Below, in pieces: positions 52,823 through 62,178 of a stretch of 64,000 nucleotides of DNA. A program made the position numbers and the translations under genes. The DNA comes from Roseibacterium elongatum DSM 19469 (lineage in GTDB: Bacteria > Pseudomonadota > Alphaproteobacteria > Rhodobacterales > Rhodobacteraceae): contig NZ_CP004372.1 in the NCBI RefSeq assembly GCF_000590925.1, positions 1,345,001 through 1,409,000 on the forward strand, in the 5' to 3' direction. The notes beneath the pieces were generated by a model, which worked only from the letters and a program-made list of their open reading frames with translations, did no database searches and was not told the origin of the DNA. The first letter of the stretch is position 1; each line of letters begins with the position of its first letter.

Positions 52823-53686
52823 TCATTGGGCGTAAGGGTCGAAATACGGGTCCGAATAGGGATCGTAATAGGGGTCGGCCAGCGGATCGGCGGAGGGGGC
52901 GGGCCCGGCCTGGGCCGTGTCGCCCTCGAGATAGGGATCGAGATAGGCGGACGGATCGTCGCCGCGCAACTCGTAGCGGCGGTTTTGCAGATAGAGCGAA
53001 CGCATCTGCAGATAGCTGTCCTGAGAGCCGTAGAGAACATCCTCGACGGTGCTGCCGAACTCGTACCGGCTATCCACCCCGGCCCCGATCCGGGCGAGGG
53101 TCAGGTAGGCGCTTTCGGGCGGGTCGACAACGTGGCGCAGCGGGTTCAGGGCGAAATCGACGACCATGCCGACCGTATCGCGCGTGGTCGAAGGGCCCAC
53201 GACCGGCAGGACGACATAATCGCCCTCGGGCAGGCCATAGACATGCATGGTTTCGCCGAAATCGGTCTCTTCGGCGGTCAGGCCGATCTCGCCGGCGGGG
53301 TCGAACAGCCCCCCGATCCCGACGGTCGTGTTGATCGCGAAACGCAACGTGTTGCGCGCCGCATCGTCCAGCCGCAGCTGCAACAGGTTGTTCAGCACAT
53401 AGCCCGGCTGGCTCAGGTTCGAGGCGAAATTGCTGACGCCGCGCCGCACGGGTTGCGGGATGGCATCGCCGTACCCGTCCGAGGCCGGCCCGACCAATGC
53501 CCGGTCCAGCGCCAGGTTCAGCGCGTGGGCCGAGCGATTCTGCGCCTCGTGCGCGTCTTCGATCATGTCGCCGGGTGGCAGGGTCGCCGGCCCGCAGGCC
53601 GTCAACACGGCAAGGGCGCCAAGCGACCAGAGGCGCAACGCGACGTCACGCCCTGAACGGCGCGGCAGATGTGACTTGCAAGGCAC
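52823..53686 (-). CDS. mlaA: MlaA (VacJ) family outer-membrane lipoprotein
   Basis: A 287-residue lipoprotein (lipobox LTAC near residue 31) of the MlaA family: NRSAHALNLALDRALVGPASDGYG, RGVSNFASNLSQPGYVLNNLLQL, FAINTTVGIGGLFDPAGEIGL and GDYVVLPVVGPSTTRDTVGMVVD, then the VEDVLYGSQDSYLQMRSLYLQNRRYEL block. It forms a ring in the outer membrane that removes misplaced phospholipids, with MlaC and MlaFEDB. The start is a GTG at 53686; a later TTG is possible. The C-terminal tail is unusual: a tandem run of D-P-Y-x units (DPYYDPYSDPYFDPYAQ). Confidence 0.88.
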   Translation of the reverse strand: MPCKSHLPRRSGRDVALRLWSLGALAVLTACGPATLPPGDMIEDAHEAQNRSAHALNLALDRALVGPASDGYGDAIPQPVRRGVSNFASNLSQPGYVLNNLLQLRLDDAARNTLRFAINTTVGIGGLFDPAGEIGLTAEETDFGETMHVYGLPEGDYVVLPVVGPSTTRDTVGMVVDFALNPLRHVVDPPESAYLTLARIGAGVDSRYEFGSTVEDVLYGSQDSYLQMRSLYLQNRRYELRGDDPSAYLDPYLEGDTAQAGPAPSADPLADPYYDPYSDPYFDPYAQ

Positions 53687-53875
53687 TTGGCAGCATCCCC
53701 GGACAACCTATCACGTCCCAAGCTTATGCCTAACCGCCGCCATGCGAAAGGGTGCGCGCGGTCGGCGGGCCACACCGGCGCCCATTAGAAAAGCGTCAAC
53801 CTTGCCGTGCCAGACAGAAGCGGGCATGTGACAGACAGTTGCGGCCGGATCGGCGTTGCAGAAATCGGAGGACAG

Positions 53876-55642
53876 GTGACGCGCCAGAACGCGAAAACGG
53901 CAGGGTCGGCGGCAGCACGGGCCAAGGGGCGCACGGGCAGCGCCGAGTTGCGCGCATTCCGACGGCGCAACGGGTGGCTGTTGTGGTCGATCGGCGCGTT
54001 CAGCATGGGCGTGAACGTTCTGATGCTGACCGGACCGATCTACATGTTGCAGGTCTATGACCGGGTTCTGGGCTCGGGCTCGGAAGAAACGCTTTTGGCG
54101 CTGACGATCCTGGTGGCGTTTCTTTTCCTGATGATGGGGTTTCTGGATTTCGCGCGGGGGCGCGTCGGGGCGCGGTTCGGGGCACGTCTGCAGGAAGACA
54201 TGGAAAACCGCATCTTCCGGGCGTCGCTGGCCCATGCCCGGCGCAGCGGCGCGACACAGCCCGCGCTGCGCGATCTGGCTGCGGTGCAGCGGCTGACGGC
54301 CTCGCCCGTGTTCATGGCGGTGTTCGACCTGCCCTGGACGCCGCTTTTCGTGGCGGCGATTTTCATGTTTCACCCGTGGTTGGGCTGGCTGGCGCTTGCC
54401 GGCGGCGGCGTGCTGATCGCGATCACGCTGCTCAACCAGCGGGTCTCGCGCGACCCATTGGCCGAGGCGGCGATGGCCAACCAGAAGGCCGAACAGATGG
54501 CCGCCGAAATGCAGGGCGAGGCGGAATTGATCCGCTCGCTGGGCATGACGCGGGCGGCCTTCGACCGGTGGCACGCACAGCGGGCGCAGGCGCTGGATGA
54601 CGCGATGCTGGCCGCCGACCGCGTGGGCGGGTTCACCACGACGACCCGCACGCTGCGCCTGTTCCTGCAATCGGCGATCCTGGGCCTTGCGGCCTATCTG
54701 GTCCTGCGTGGCGAATTGTCGGCCGGGGCCATGATCGCGGGGTCGATCCTGCTGGGGCGCGCGCTGGCCCCGATCGAGTTGGCCATCGGCCAATGGCAGG
54801 CGATCGCCGAGGCATGGCAGGGTTGGCGCCGATTGGGCGATCTGCTGGAGGCGGAGCCCGAGGAGTTGCCGCGCATGCCCTTGCCGCGCCCGCGCGCGCG
54901 ACTCGAGGTGTCGCAGTTGTCGGTGGTGCCGCCGGGCAGCGGGCGCCCGACCCTGCGGGGTGTGAACCTGGTCGTGACGCCGGGCAGCGCCGTTGGCGTG
55001 ATCGGCCCATCGGGGTCGGGGAAATCCACCCTGGCGCGGACGGTCACGGGCGTCTGGCAGCCCTCGGCCGGACAAATCCGCCTCGATGGGGCGTCCCTCG
55101 ACCAGTACGATCCCGATGTTCTGGGGCAACTGATCGGCTATCTGCCGCAGGCGGTGACCCTGTTCAACGGCACCATCGCCGAGAACATCGCGCGCCTCGA
55201 CGGTCAATTCGATGGCGCGCGCGTGGTCGAGGCGGCGAAACGCGCCGCGGCCCATGACCTGATCCTGGCTTTGCCGAACGGCTACGACACGCGCGTCAGC
55301 GGCATGTCGGCGCGGCTGTCGGGTGGACAGATCCAGCGGATCGGCCTGGCGCGGGCGCTTTACAGCGACCCGGTGATCCTGGTGTTGGACGAGCCGAACT
55401 CGGCCCTGGACAATGACGGGTCCGAGGCGCTGAACCGCGTCGTGCAGGACCTCAAGGCCGACGGTCGGGCCGTGTTGATCATGGCGCACCGCCCCAGCGC
55501 GATCAAGGAATGCGACCGCTTGATGGTGCTCAAGGATGGTGTGCCCACCGCCTTCGGCCCGACCCGAGAGGTGCTGGAAAAGGCGCTGCGCAACTACAAG
55601 GACATCAAGCGGCCCGATGCCGGCCCCGGAGGTGTGACATGA
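53876..55642 (+). CDS. type I secretion ABC transporter, permease-ATPase fusion (PrtD/HlyB-like)
   Basis: A 588-residue ABC exporter. The membrane part starts at about residue 30 and includes MGVNVLMLTGPIYMLQVYDRVLGSGSEETLLAL, the fingerprint of PrtD-type type I secretion ATPases. The ATPase has Walker A GVIGPSGSGKSTLART, LPQAVTLFNGTIAENIARL, signature ARLSGGQIQRIGLARAL and Walker B VILVLDEPNSALDNDG. It would export an unfolded protein, usually with a C-terminal signal or RTX repeats, through HlyD-type and TolC-type partners. The GTG at 53876 has GGAGGA seven bases before. The adaptor gene overlaps as ATGA. No RTX substrate is in the window. Confidence 0.9.
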   Translation: MTRQNAKTAGSAAARAKGRTGSAELRAFRRRNGWLLWSIGAFSMGVNVLMLTGPIYMLQVYDRVLGSGSEETLLALTILVAFLFLMMGFLDFARGRVGARFGARLQEDMENRIFRASLAHARRSGATQPALRDLAAVQRLTASPVFMAVFDLPWTPLFVAAIFMFHPWLGWLALAGGGVLIAITLLNQRVSRDPLAEAAMANQKAEQMAAEMQGEAELIRSLGMTRAAFDRWHAQRAQALDDAMLAADRVGGFTTTTRTLRLFLQSAILGLAAYLVLRGELSAGAMIAGSILLGRALAPIELAIGQWQAIAEAWQGWRRLGDLLEAEPEELPRMPLPRPRARLEVSQLSVVPPGSGRPTLRGVNLVVTPGSAVGVIGPSGSGKSTLARTVTGVWQPSAGQIRLDGASLDQYDPDVLGQLIGYLPQAVTLFNGTIAENIARLDGQFDGARVVEAAKRAAAHDLILALPNGYDTRVSGMSARLSGGQIQRIGLARALYSDPVILVLDEPNSALDNDGSEALNRVVQDLKADGRAVLIMAHRPSAIKECDRLMVLKDGVPTAFGPTREVLEKALRNYKDIKRPDAGPGGVT

Positions 55643-57027
55643 GCCCGCGCGACAGCGGCGGCCCCGCGCCGACCGGCCCCGAACGCGGCGGGTCGCCCGA
55701 CAAGATGCCCCACCCGGTCGAGAAAGAGCGCGCGCGACCGGCCTGGTCGGTGCGGGGACCCATGCTGATCGGGCTGTTTGCGATGCTGCTTTTGATCGCC
55801 GGGTTTTTCGGCTGGGCGATGACATCGCGGCTGGCCGGGGCCGTCATTGCCGCGGGACAGATCGAGGTCGATCGCAACCGTCAGCCGCTGCAACACCCCG
55901 AGGGCGGGCTGGTGGCCGAATTGTTCGTCGACGAGGGCGACCGGATCGCGCAAGGCGCGCTGATCCTGCGATTTGATGGCGCGGATGTGCAAAGCGACCT
56001 TGCGGTGCAGCGTGACAGGCTGGCCGAGTTGCGGGCGCGCCGCGCCCGGCTGGAGGCGGAACGCGACGGCGATGAGGCCGTGCAGTTTGCCCCCGATCTG
56101 CTGGCGCAGGCGGCCGAGGACCCGGAGGTTGCCGATTTCCTCGACGGGCAACGCAACCTGTTTCAGGCCCGCGCCGACACGCTGCAGAGCGAGGTGCGCC
56201 AACTGTCGCGCCGCCTCAGTCAGATCGCCCTGCAGATCGACGGGTTCGACGCCCAGGAAACCGCGCTGCAGGAGCAGCTGGCCATCGTCGAAGAGGATCT
56301 GGCGCGGCAGAGCGATGCCCTCGAGCGCGGTGTCGGATTGAGCGGGCCGGTGCTGAACCTGCAACGCGAGGCGGCCCGGATGCGCGGGCAGCTGGCCGGG
56401 ATCGAGGCAAGCCGGGCCGAGGCAGCCGAGCGAACGGTCGAGGTCGAGCTGGCCATCTTGCAGCGCTCGATCTCGCGGCGCGAGGAGGCGATCGCGGAAC
56501 TGCGCGAGATCCGCGCCTCGGAACAGGAAGCCGCCGAACGGGTCGCGGCTCTGGAGCGGAACCTAACCGAGCGCGAATTGCGGGCGCCGGTGTCGGGCAT
56601 CGTGTTCGGCCTGACGGTGTTCGGCGACCGCGGCGTCGTACGGCCCGCCGATCCGATCGGGTATATCGTGCCCGACGGCCGGCCGCTGGTCCTTGGCGTG
56701 CAGGTGCCCGCCATCGATGTCGATCAGGTGTTTGTCGGGCAGGATGTGATGCTGCGCTTTCCGGCCTTTCCGCAGCGCGAAGTGCCCGATCTGACCGGGC
56801 AGGTCACGCTGGTTTCGGCCGATGCCTTCGTCGACGAGGCCACGGGCGGCAGTTTCTACCGCGCCGAGATCGTCATGGATGAAAGCCAGATCGCGCTGTT
56901 GGGGGACAAACGGCTGATTCCCGGCATGCCGGTGCAGGCGTTCATCCGCACCGCCGACCGGACTCCGCTGGAATACCTGCTGGAACCGATTGCCGACTAT
57001 TTCAACCGCGCCTTCCGCGAAAGCTGA
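55639..57027 (+). CDS. type I secretion periplasmic adaptor (HlyD/PrtE family)
   Basis: A 462-residue membrane fusion protein. A cytosolic Pro-rich start, one membrane helix (residues 45-65), QPLQHPEGGLVAELFVDEGDRIAQGALILRFD (lipoyl-like domain), a long coiled coil (about residues 120-310), RELRAPVSGIVFGLTVFGDRGVVRPADPI, and a beta-barrel domain ending in FIRTADRTPLEYLLEPIADYF are all typical of HlyD/PrtE adaptors. It links the upstream ABC protein to an outer-membrane TolC, whose gene is not in the window. Confidence 0.9.
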   Translation: MSPRDSGGPAPTGPERGGSPDKMPHPVEKERARPAWSVRGPMLIGLFAMLLLIAGFFGWAMTSRLAGAVIAAGQIEVDRNRQPLQHPEGGLVAELFVDEGDRIAQGALILRFDGADVQSDLAVQRDRLAELRARRARLEAERDGDEAVQFAPDLLAQAAEDPEVADFLDGQRNLFQARADTLQSEVRQLSRRLSQIALQIDGFDAQETALQEQLAIVEEDLARQSDALERGVGLSGPVLNLQREAARMRGQLAGIEASRAEAAERTVEVELAILQRSISRREEAIAELREIRASEQEAAERVAALERNLTERELRAPVSGIVFGLTVFGDRGVVRPADPIGYIVPDGRPLVLGVQVPAIDVDQVFVGQDVMLRFPAFPQREVPDLTGQVTLVSADAFVDEATGGSFYRAEIVMDESQIALLGDKRLIPGMPVQAFIRTADRTPLEYLLEPIADYFNRAFRES

Positions 57028-57147
57028 TCGGCGGGCGCGCCGTTTCGGCCCTTTCCCTTTGGTGGCGTCCCCGCTAGCCTCCGGCGCGACGACCTAATCC
57101 GGCCGCGCCGCGACGGCGCGGGCCGGTTCAGAAACGGAGAGACCCCG

Positions 57148-57615
57148 ATGAGCGGTGAGATCGAAACACGCCTTGCAGAGCTGGGCGTGACCCTGCCCGA
57201 TGCCCCGGCCCCCGCGGCCAATTACGTCCCGTTCGTGGTTGCGGGCGACATGGTCTATGTGTCCGGCCAGATCTCGATGGCCGATGGCCAAATGATCAAG
57301 GGCAAGCTGGGTGCCGATATGGATACGGCCACCGCCGCCGCCGCTGCCCGGCACTGCGCCATCGCGCTTCTGGCACAGCTCAAGGCCGCCTGCGGCGGCG
57401 AGATCGACCGGCTGGAACGCGTGGTGAAGCTGACCGGTTTCGTCAACTCGACCCCCGAATTCGGCGAGCAGCCGGCGGTGGTGAACGGGGCGTCGGATTT
57501 CCTCGTCGAGGCGCTGGGCGACAAGGGGCGGCATGCCCGCTCGGCGGTCAGCGCGGCCTCGCTGCCCTTTGGCGTCGCGGTCGAAATCGAGGGGATCTTC
57601 CAGATCCGGAGTTGA
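57148..57615 (+). CDS. RidA/YjgF family protein
   Basis: A 155-residue RidA-fold protein of the longer YjgH-like subgroup: YVPFVVAGDMVYVSGQISMADGQMIKGKLGADMDTATAAAAARHCAIALLAQLKAACGG and FGEQPAVVNGASDFLVEALGDKGRHARSAVSAASLPFGVAVEIEGIF. The conserved arginine of catalytic RidA is in KGRHARSAV. Family members hydrolyse reactive enamines/imines; a specific role is not visible. GAGA upstream. The phosphodiesterase gene follows after 4 bases. Confidence 0.85.
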   Translation: MSGEIETRLAELGVTLPDAPAPAANYVPFVVAGDMVYVSGQISMADGQMIKGKLGADMDTATAAAAARHCAIALLAQLKAACGGEIDRLERVVKLTGFVNSTPEFGEQPAVVNGASDFLVEALGDKGRHARSAVSAASLPFGVAVEIEGIFQIRS

Positions 57616-57619
57616 GACC

Positions 57620-58384
57620 ATGCTCATCGCCCCCGAATTCCTCAAGGCCCCGATCGCACATCGTGCGTTGCACGACATGTCGCAGGGTATCCCGGAAAAC
57701 AGCCTGGCGGCGATCCGCCGGGCGATGCGGGCGGGATACGGCATCGAGATTGATGTCCAGCTTTCGGCGGACGGGCAGGCGATGGTCTTTCACGACGACA
57801 CGCTGGACCGGATGACTCATGCCTCGGGCCCCGTGCGGGGCCGCCCGGCGCGCGAGTTGTGCGATCTGCGCCTTGCCGGGTCCGAGGATCACATTCCGAC
57901 CCTGCGCCATGTGCTCGAGGTCGTGGGCGGGCAGGTGCCGCTGCTGATCGAGCTCAAGGACCAGTCGGGCGGCATTGGCGCCGATGACGGGGCGCTGGAA
58001 CGCGCCGTGGCTCAGGATTTGGCGGCTTATGACGGCCCGGCGGCGGTCATGAGTTTCAACCCCTACATGATCGGCGTGCTGCGCGAGATCGCCCCAGCGG
58101 TTCCCCGCGGCCTCGTCACCTGCGGGTTCATTCCGTCGAAATGGCCCCATCTCGCCGCCGAGACCTGCCATGCCTTGCGCTCGATCCGGGCCTTCGGGCA
58201 GGTTGGTGCGGGGTTCATCAGCCACGACTGGACCGATCTGGGCAGTCCCCGCGTCGCCGAGTTGAAGGGGCAGGGCACCCCGGTTCTGTGTTGGACGGTC
58301 ACCAGCCCCCAGGTCGAAGCCGAGGCGCGGCGCGTGGCCGACAACATCACCTTCGAAGGGTATGTGCCGCCCATCCCCGGTTGA
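57620..58384 (+). CDS. glycerophosphodiester phosphodiesterase family protein
   Basis: A 254-residue GDPD TIM-barrel protein. IAHRALHDMSQGIPENSLAAIRRAM (catalytic His-Arg and Glu-Asn), GIEIDVQLSADGQAMVFHDDTLDR (metal-binding EID and catalytic HDD) and LLIELKDQSGG are all intact. It hydrolyses glycerophosphodiesters to glycerol 3-phosphate and an alcohol. It lacks a signal peptide, so it acts in the cytosol. Four bases after the RidA gene; the two form a common Rhodobacterales pair. Confidence 0.88.
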   Translation: MLIAPEFLKAPIAHRALHDMSQGIPENSLAAIRRAMRAGYGIEIDVQLSADGQAMVFHDDTLDRMTHASGPVRGRPARELCDLRLAGSEDHIPTLRHVLEVVGGQVPLLIELKDQSGGIGADDGALERAVAQDLAAYDGPAAVMSFNPYMIGVLREIAPAVPRGLVTCGFIPSKWPHLAAETCHALRSIRAFGQVGAGFISHDWTDLGSPRVAELKGQGTPVLCWTVTSPQVEAEARRVADNITFEGYVPPIPG

Positions 58385-58473
58385 CGGCGCGCGAGGCGCC
58401 AAGGGAATTGACGCGCCCGCACGCGGCCCCATCTTGAAGCGTATTGCAGCGACAAGACCGGAGGTTGCGGCCC

Positions 58474-59664
58474 GTGGACGGCAGCCCCACCATCGAGATC
58501 GAGGTCCTTTCGACCCTCTCCGGGATCGACCCGGCCGAATGGGATGCCTGTGCCTGCCCCGAAGCCGCCGACGGGGGGCGTCCGGCCGATCCGTTCACCA
58601 CCCATCGCTTCCTTGCGGCGCTGGAAACCTCGCGCTCGGTCGGGCCCGGCAGCGGGTGGGAGCCGCGCTACCTCGTCGCGCGCGCCAATGGCGAGGTCAT
58701 CGGCACCGCCCCGCTCTATGCCAAGGGGCACAGCCAGGGCGAGTACATCTTCGATCACAACTGGGCGCACGCCTATGAGCGCGCCGGTGGGCGCTATTAC
58801 CCCAAGCTGCAAATGGCCGTGCCCTTTACCCCCGCCACCGGGCGTCGCCTGCTGACCAGGCCCGGCTGGGAAGAGACCGGCCGCGCCGCCCTGGTGCAAG
58901 GCGCGGTGCAACTGGCCGCCGATCATGACCTGAGCTCGCTGCACATCACCTTTTGCACCGAGGGTGAGGCGCAGGACGGCGACCGCATGGGCCTAATGCG
59001 CCGTTGGAGCCAGCAGTTTCACTGGGAAAACCACTGGTACGACACGTTCGACGATTTCCTCGGGTCGCTGAGTTCGCGCAAGCGCAAGAACATCCGCAAG
59101 GAACGCCAGCGGGCGCAGGCGTTCGGCGGCGAGATCGTCGCCCTGACCGGGGATCAGATCCGCCCCGAACACTGGGACAGCTTCTGGCGGTTCTATCAGG
59201 ATACCGGCGCGCGGAAATGGGGCACGCCGTATCTGACGCGCCGCTTTTTCGACGTCGCGCAGGACAGTCTGCGCGACGACATGCTGCTGGTGCTGGCCGT
59301 GCGCGGCGGCCGCCCCGTGGCCGGGGCGCTGAACTTCATCGGGCGCGAGTCGCTGTATGGCCGCTACTGGGGCTGCATCGAAGACCACCCCTGCCTGCAT
59401 TTCGAACTGTGCTATTACAGGGCGATGGATTTCGCCATCGAACACGGGCTGAAAACCGTCGAGGCCGGCGCGCAGGGAACCCACAAGCTGGCCCGGGGTT
59501 ACATGCCGGTGACCACCCATTCGCTGCATTGGGTGCGCGACGCCGGCTTTGCCGAGGCCATCGCGCGCTACCTGCAGGCCGAGCGCGCGGCGGTAGACGA
59601 AGAGATCGAAGTGCTGACCACCTATGGTCCGTTCAAGAAAGCCCATGTGGAGGAACAGGAATGA
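58474..59664 (+). CDS. GNAT/FemAB-like protein of the COG3146 type
   Basis: A 396-residue protein with two GNAT-like halves: the first around [57 protein letters not shown], the second around [41 protein letters not shown] and [19 protein letters not shown]. These blocks are the COG3146 peptidoglycan/acetyltransferase-like family; substrate unknown. The GTG at 58474 has GGAGG upstream, better than the ATG at 58444. It overlaps the pterin dehydratase gene as ATGA. Confidence 0.82.
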   Translation: MDGSPTIEIEVLSTLSGIDPAEWDACACPEAADGGRPADPFTTHRFLAALETSRSVGPGSGWEPRYLVARANGEVIGTAPLYAKGHSQGEYIFDHNWAHAYERAGGRYYPKLQMAVPFTPATGRRLLTRPGWEETGRAALVQGAVQLAADHDLSSLHITFCTEGEAQDGDRMGLMRRWSQQFHWENHWYDTFDDFLGSLSSRKRKNIRKERQRAQAFGGEIVALTGDQIRPEHWDSFWRFYQDTGARKWGTPYLTRRFFDVAQDSLRDDMLLVLAVRGGRPVAGALNFIGRESLYGRYWGCIEDHPCLHFELCYYRAMDFAIEHGLKTVEAGAQGTHKLARGYMPVTTHSLHWVRDAGFAEAIARYLQAERAAVDEEIEVLTTYGPFKKAHVEEQE

Positions 59665-59969
59665 CCACGCCGCACAAGTTGACCGGGGATGACCGCGCCA
59701 ATGCGCTGAGCGCGCTGGCCAATCACGGGTGGGCCGAGGTCGAGGGCCGCGATGCCATCGCCAAGCGGTTCACATTTGACGATTTCAACGACGCCTTCGG
59801 CTGGATGACACGCGTCGCGCTGGTGGCCGAGCACATGGGGCACCACCCCGAATGGTTCAACGTCTACAAGACCGTCGAGGTCACCTTGACCACCCATGAC
59901 GTGGGCGGGTTGTCGAATCTCGACGTGGCCATGGCCTCGAAGATGGACCGTTTCGCCGACGGCACCTGA
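59661..59969 (+). CDS. phhB: 4a-hydroxytetrahydrobiopterin (pterin-4a-carbinolamine) dehydratase
   Basis: A 102-residue [53 protein letters not shown] contains the catalytic motif with the histidines E-H-x-x-H-H-P. It recycles the pterin cofactor after aromatic amino acid hydroxylation, or serves as a folate-related dehydratase. No phenylalanine hydroxylase gene is next to it here. Cotranslated with the upstream gene. Confidence 0.92.
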   Translation: MTTPHKLTGDDRANALSALANHGWAEVEGRDAIAKRFTFDDFNDAFGWMTRVALVAEHMGHHPEWFNVYKTVEVTLTTHDVGGLSNLDVAMASKMDRFADGT

Positions 59970-60032
59970 CCCACCTCGCACAGACAACGGATAAGGCCGT
60001 ACCACCTGCGCGTGGCACGGGAAGGAGCTTGC

Positions 60033-60917
60033 ATGGATTTCGACAGCATCCTGTCCACCGAGATCGCCAATGGCGTGACCATCGGCGATCTGTTCACGGT
60101 CGAGTTTCTGGCAGCCCTGTTGGGGGACGTGGTGCTGGCCATCGTGCTGCTGGTCGCGGCCTTCGTGGTGGCGGGCTGGGTGCGTCGCCGGATCGCGCGT
60201 CTGGCCGAGGCGCACCGGCAGCTTGACCAAACGCTGTTCGGCTTTCTGGCCAATATCGCACGTTACGTCATCCTGGCCTTTGCGGTGCTGTTCATTCTCA
60301 ACACGTTCGGTGTGCGCACCACGTCGCTGGTGGCCGCCATCGGTGCCGCCGGCGTCGCCATCGGTCTGGCGCTGCAAGGGACGTTGTCGAACCTCGCGGC
60401 GGGGATCATGATCATCATCTTCCGCCCGATAAAGGTGGGTGATTTCGTCGAGGTGGCGGGCGAGATGGGCACGGTGAAATCCATCACTCTGAACATGACC
60501 GAGCTTGCATCCCTGGGGAATGTGCAGATCCTGATCCCCAATTCCGAGGTCTGGGGCAACGAGATCAAGAATTACTCGGCCTACCCCACCCGCCGGGCCG
60601 AGTGGACATTCGGGGTCAGCTACGATTCGAACTTGGCCGAAGCCGAACGCATCATCCGCGAAACCCTGATCGCGGACCGCCGCACCCATTCCGACCCCGA
60701 ACCTTTCGTGCAGGTGAACAGCCTGGGGGACAGTTCGGTCGATTTCCTTGTCCGCGCCTGGGTCGATTCCGGCGAGTATTTCGCCTATCAGGCCGACATG
60801 ACGCGTGCGATGAAAGAGGCGTTCGACGCCGGCGGCATCGGCATTCCGTTCCCGACGCGCACCGTGGTGCATGACAACGCGCCAATCCGGGTTGCAGCGC
60901 CAAGCGCGGCCGAATAG
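60033..60917 (+). CDS. small-conductance mechanosensitive channel (MscS family)
   Basis: A 294-residue MscS-core protein. Three helices: residues 28-50, 70-92 and 95-125, the last being the Gly/Ala-rich pore helix TTSLVAAIGAAGVAIGLALQGTLSNLAAGIMIIIFRPIKVGDFVEV. The beta-domain and alpha-beta domain follow (NVQILIPNSEVWGNEIKNYS). It opens under membrane tension to release solutes at hypoosmotic shock. ATG 60033 with GAAGGAG 8 bases upstream is preferred to the GTG at 60012. Confidence 0.92.
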   Translation: MDFDSILSTEIANGVTIGDLFTVEFLAALLGDVVLAIVLLVAAFVVAGWVRRRIARLAEAHRQLDQTLFGFLANIARYVILAFAVLFILNTFGVRTTSLVAAIGAAGVAIGLALQGTLSNLAAGIMIIIFRPIKVGDFVEVAGEMGTVKSITLNMTELASLGNVQILIPNSEVWGNEIKNYSAYPTRRAEWTFGVSYDSNLAEAERIIRETLIADRRTHSDPEPFVQVNSLGDSSVDFLVRAWVDSGEYFAYQADMTRAMKEAFDAGGIGIPFPTRTVVHDNAPIRVAAPSAAE

Positions 60918-60938
60918 GTCACCGGCTTTGTGTCAGGT

Positions 60939-61616
60939 TCATGGTTTGGCCGCATCAAAGCTGACCTCACCCGACAGCAGCCGACCGATCAAGGCACACC
61001 CGTTGTCCGCCTGTCGGAAGTGCAGCCAGGCATTGGCGGCAAAGCGGCGCGGGCTCATCCGATAGATCCAGATGTCGATCCGGCTGTCGCTGGGCCGGTC
61101 GAGCATCGCGTGATCAAGGATCGTCTGCCGCCATGCGGGGTCCATCAATTCAAGCTCAAGTGCGTTGGCGATGTACTCGTGATCGATCAGGGGAACCTCA
61201 CGATCGGCGCTGTTCTGCTCGATCAACGCGTGGGTCAACTCGTGCGACAGGAGCGTGTGGATCAGCACCTCGGGCGGGAAAGACATGTATGGATCGTCGG
61301 CTGCAACCAGGTCGCCATAGTCGTCGCGGACAACAAGCCTGATCCGGTCGAAGGCGCAATCATATGCCGCAAGACAGTCGGCAAAGGGGTGCGCGACCGT
61401 GTCCACCTCGACGATGTTGATCGGGCGCTGCTGGGGCAAGCCACAGTCGGCCAGCCGTGCCAGCAGGGTTTCTGCCGATTGGCAAAGGCTGCCGCGCAGG
61501 GCGTCGGACCCGGCATCCACCGTAAGTGTTCCGGTCGGGCAAGCGACAGGCTGTGCCGATCCGGGGACGGCCGCCAAAAGGAAAAGCGTCGCGATCAGCT
61601 TGGGCATGGGTGTCAT
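60939..61616 (-). CDS. secreted protein with an HExxH zinc-peptidase-like motif
   Basis: A 225-residue protein with a signal peptide (LIATLFLLAAVPGSAQPVAC). The mature part has six or more cysteines in its first half (ACPTG, SLCQS, ADCGLP, ADCLAAYDCAF), likely in disulfides, and a central TLLSHELTHALIEQ with HELTH, the HExxH zinc motif, and a later acidic region EYIANALELELMD that could hold the third ligand, as in gluzincins. It could be a small secreted metallopeptidase or an inactive relative (possibly the DUF6639 group). The start is uncertain: 61616 or 61607. Confidence 0.6.
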   Translation of the reverse strand: MTPMPKLIATLFLLAAVPGSAQPVACPTGTLTVDAGSDALRGSLCQSAETLLARLADCGLPQQRPINIVEVDTVAHPFADCLAAYDCAFDRIRLVVRDDYGDLVAADDPYMSFPPEVLIHTLLSHELTHALIEQNSADREVPLIDHEYIANALELELMDPAWRQTILDHAMLDRPSDSRIDIWIYRMSPRRFAANAWLHFRQADNGCALIGRLLSGEVSFDAAKP

Positions 61617-61687
61617 TGCATCAAGATGCGGGCCGCCGGATCGCTTGGCAATGAAAACCGGCCCGCAGCCCGCAGGGCCGGCGCGGG

Positions 61688-62170
61688 TCAGATCACGGCA
61701 AGCAAAGCCTCGCCGGTCGAGATCGCGCATTCGCCGGGTTGCTCGACCTGAAGGTGCGTTATGACGCCATCCTCGGCCACAAGCGCGTAGCGTCTGGACC
61801 GGTCGTGGAACCCGACCTCGGGCTTGGTGTAGGTCATCCCCATGGCGCGGGTGAAGCTGCTGTCGGCATCCGCCAGCAGGGTGATCCCCGCAGCCGTCGC
61901 GCCCGTCGTCTCGCCCCATAGCCGCATCACATGCGCATCGTTGACCGAGATGCACAGGATTTCGTCGATGCCCTTGGCGTCGAACTGGATCTTGGTGCGC
62001 ACGAAACTGCGCAGATGCCTGGCATCGCAGGTCGGCGTGAAGGCACCGGGCACCGCGACAAGCACGATGCGCCGGCCCTTGGCCTTGTCGGTCAGCGAGA
62101 CCTCTTCCGGTCCGGCCTCGCCCATGCGGACGAAGCGCGCATCGGGCAGTGTATCGCCGATCGCGACCAT
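61688..62170 (-). CDS. peroxiredoxin (Prx5/AhpE-like), second of a tandem pair
   Basis: A 160-residue peroxiredoxin with active site VPGAFTPTCDARHLRSF (peroxidatic Cys in PTC) and LWGETTGATAAGITLLADADSSFTRAMGM. It reduces hydrogen and alkyl hydroperoxides with thioredoxin or glutathione. It lies 8 bases after a paralogue on the same strand; the two are clearly related but differ along their length. It has fewer cysteines, with a C-terminal one in GECAIST. Confidence 0.9.
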   Translation of the reverse strand: MVAIGDTLPDARFVRMGEAGPEEVSLTDKAKGRRIVLVAVPGAFTPTCDARHLRSFVRTKIQFDAKGIDEILCISVNDAHVMRLWGETTGATAAGITLLADADSSFTRAMGMTYTKPEVGFHDRSRRYALVAEDGVITHLQVEQPGECAISTGEALLAVI

Positions 62171-62178
62171 CCCGCGCC

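Noticed and set aside
53711..55825. A 704-codon minus-strand open frame over the ABC exporter
   Set aside because: Antisense shadow; the plus-strand ABC motifs are complete.
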